The notes under the pieces were generated by a model. It saw nothing but the letters and a program-made list of their open reading frames with translations, did not search any database and had not been told where the DNA came from. From Deltaproteobacteria bacterium GWA2_55_10 (lineage in GTDB: Bacteria > Desulfobacterota > GWC2-55-46): 5,914 nt of DNA. Positions 5,282 to 5,914 of this stretch are shown here, one piece after another (the stretch's first letter is position 1; every line of letters starts with the position of its first letter). The stretch lies in NCBI GenBank assembly GCA_001797415.1, contig MGPL01000068.1:1-5914 (forward strand), written 5' to 3'. Position numbers and translations under genes: made by a program.

Positions 5282-5308
5282 CGGGTTCAGGTTGCAAACC
5301 TGAACCCG
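5282..5308. repeat. 27-base perfect palindromic repeat, copy 2
   Basis: CGGGTTCAGGTT (5282-5293) is the exact reverse complement of AACCTGAACCCG (5297-5308), with a GCA loop. It has the same length and outer arms as copy 1, in direct succession after 29 bases. The inner stem is GGTT/AACC instead of ATCT/AGAT. Flanking TCAT (5278-5281) and ATGA (5315-5318) could extend the stem past a bulge. Confidence 0.85.
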
Positions 5309-5314
5309 CAATAG

Positions 5315-5345
5315 ATGACAAAAATCAAACTTAAGCCATCATAAA
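5315..5345 (+). promoter_or_regulatory. Weak promoter candidate for the aminotransferase gene
   Basis: ATGACA (5315-5320, five of six -35 matches) and CATAAA (5340-5345, four of six) are 19 bases apart, longer than ideal. They lie just downstream of the second palindrome and upstream of the GTG start at 5368. Suggestive only. Confidence 0.25.
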
Positions 5346-5354
5346 ACAGACCAC

Positions 5355-5359
5355 AGGAG
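5355..5359 (+). promoter_or_regulatory. Ribosome binding site deciding the GTG start
   Basis: AGGAG lies eight bases before GTG 5368. The encoded sequence KVQLLDLASQY immediately after it fits the N-terminus of DegT-family aminotransferases, so this GTG is preferred to any later ATG. Confidence 0.75.
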
Positions 5360-5367
5360 CCGGTGTC

Positions 5368-5914
5368 GTGAAAGTTCAGTTGTTGGACCTTGCTTCCCAG
5401 TACCGCAAGATCAGAAATGAAGTGCTGCGTGAGATAAAGACGGTATGCGACTCTCAGCACTATGTCCTTGGAAAGAACGTCTCCGGCCTTGAGGCCGAAG
5501 TTGCTTCCTATTGCGGCGCGAAGTTCGCCGTGGGCGTCGCATCAGGCACGGACGCGCTTCTGCTGGCATTGATGGCGGCAGGCGTGAAGGCGGGCGATAA
5601 GGTCGCTACAAGCCCTTTCACCTTCTTCGCCACCGCGGGTTCTATCGCCAGGCTCGGCGCAGTTCCGCTCTTCGTGGACATCGACCCTGATACATATAAT
5701 ATAGACCCGGTAAAGCTCGAGGCAGCGCTCAGGAAAAACGGCAAAAAGGTGAAGGCAATAATCCCGGTGCACCTCTACGGGCAGTGCGCAGACATGGCCC
5801 CCATAATGAAGCTTGGCCGCAAGTACAGGATACCTGTCATCGAGGACGCGGCGCAGTCCATAGGCGCCGCTTACAAGGGCAAGAGGGCGGGCTCCATAGG
5901 CGACATGGGCTGCC
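5368..5914 (+). CDS. DegT/DnrJ/EryC1/StrS-family sugar aminotransferase (5' part)
   Basis: The first 182 residues of a PLP-dependent aminotransferase, cut by the window edge; full family length is about 360-390. These enzymes transfer an amino group, usually from glutamate, to a nucleotide-linked keto-sugar for surface polysaccharides or glycosylated products. Seen here: LLDLASQY near the start, YVLGKNV (32-38), SGTDALLLAL (59-68, cofactor phosphate site), PFTFFATAG (83-91), FVDIDPDTYNIDP (102-114), IIPVHLYGQ (131-139) and EDAAQSIGA (159-167), where Asp160 should contact the PLP ring nitrogen. The catalytic lysine lies beyond the window. The overall pattern resembles the WbpE/WlbC branch acting on UDP-keto-glucuronate sugars, but the substrate cannot be fixed from this half. 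It starts with GTG after a 293-base repeat-filled gap, so it is probably a separate unit from the rib operon. Confidence 0.93.
   Translation, partial: MKVQLLDLASQYRKIRNEVLREIKTVCDSQHYVLGKNVSGLEAEVASYCGAKFAVGVASGTDALLLALMAAGVKAGDKVATSPFTFFATAGSIARLGAVPLFVDIDPDTYNIDPVKLEAALRKNGKKVKAIIPVHLYGQCADMAPIMKLGRKYRIPVIEDAAQSIGAAYKGKRAGSIGDMGC

Noticed and set aside
5226..5308. Possible minimal CRISPR array (two 27-base units, 29-base gap)
   Set aside because: The units differ in their inner eight bases, each is a full perfect palindrome, there are only two, and no cas genes are nearby.
5226..5308. tRNA-like signal from GGTTCA...TGAACC segments
   Set aside because: No acceptor, D or anticodon arms can be built around them; the sequences are simple hairpins.

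Overview
The window looks like ordinary chromosomal DNA of a Gram-negative bacterium, most likely from the Desulfobacterota (former Deltaproteobacteria) or a related lineage. That placement is an inference. It rests on the gene order nrdR-ribD-ribE-ribBA-ribH-nusB, the HU-like protein, the fused RibBA, and heavy use of Ile ATA and Arg AGG codons in otherwise GC-rich genes. The intergenic 'CCCCCTTT...AAAGGGGG' palindromes point the same way. No species can be named from the sequence alone.

Layout. Positions 1-231 are AT-rich leader DNA with promoter-like elements. A monocistronic HU/IHF-family nucleoid protein gene follows (232-519) and ends in a textbook intrinsic terminator (548-577). A second promoter (608-635) lies almost against the nrdR start codon. 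From there a tightly packed plus-strand operon runs nrdR (646-1110), ribD (1112-2209), ribE (2212-2856), ribBA (2861-4105), ribH (4183-4659), nusB (4670-5074). The gaps are 1, 2, 4, 77 and 10 bases. After nusB comes a 293-base non-coding stretch filled with palindromes: a nested inverted-repeat element (5084-5170) and two related 27-base perfect hairpins (5226-5252 and 5282-5308). The window ends inside a GTG-started DegT/DnrJ/EryC1/StrS aminotransferase gene (5368 to beyond 5914), probably the first gene of a surface-sugar locus.

How the genes work together. RibBA (GTP cyclohydrolase II plus DHBP synthase), RibD (deaminase plus reductase), RibH (lumazine synthase) and RibE (riboflavin synthase) supply every dedicated step from GTP and ribulose 5-phosphate to riboflavin, except the dephosphorylation of the ribitylamino-pyrimidine phosphate. 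That step, and RibF, must be encoded elsewhere. NrdR (repressor of ribonucleotide reductase genes) and NusB (antitermination and rRNA transcription) are familiar flanking partners of this operon. No FMN riboswitch is visible.

I did not find a clearly new biological system. The points most worth a second look are the paired palindromes with matching changes in both stem arms, the RibBA DHBP-synthase domain with Gln where E. coli RibB has a metal-binding His, the apparently leaderless nrdR transcript, and TAG as the stop of five of the seven complete genes.
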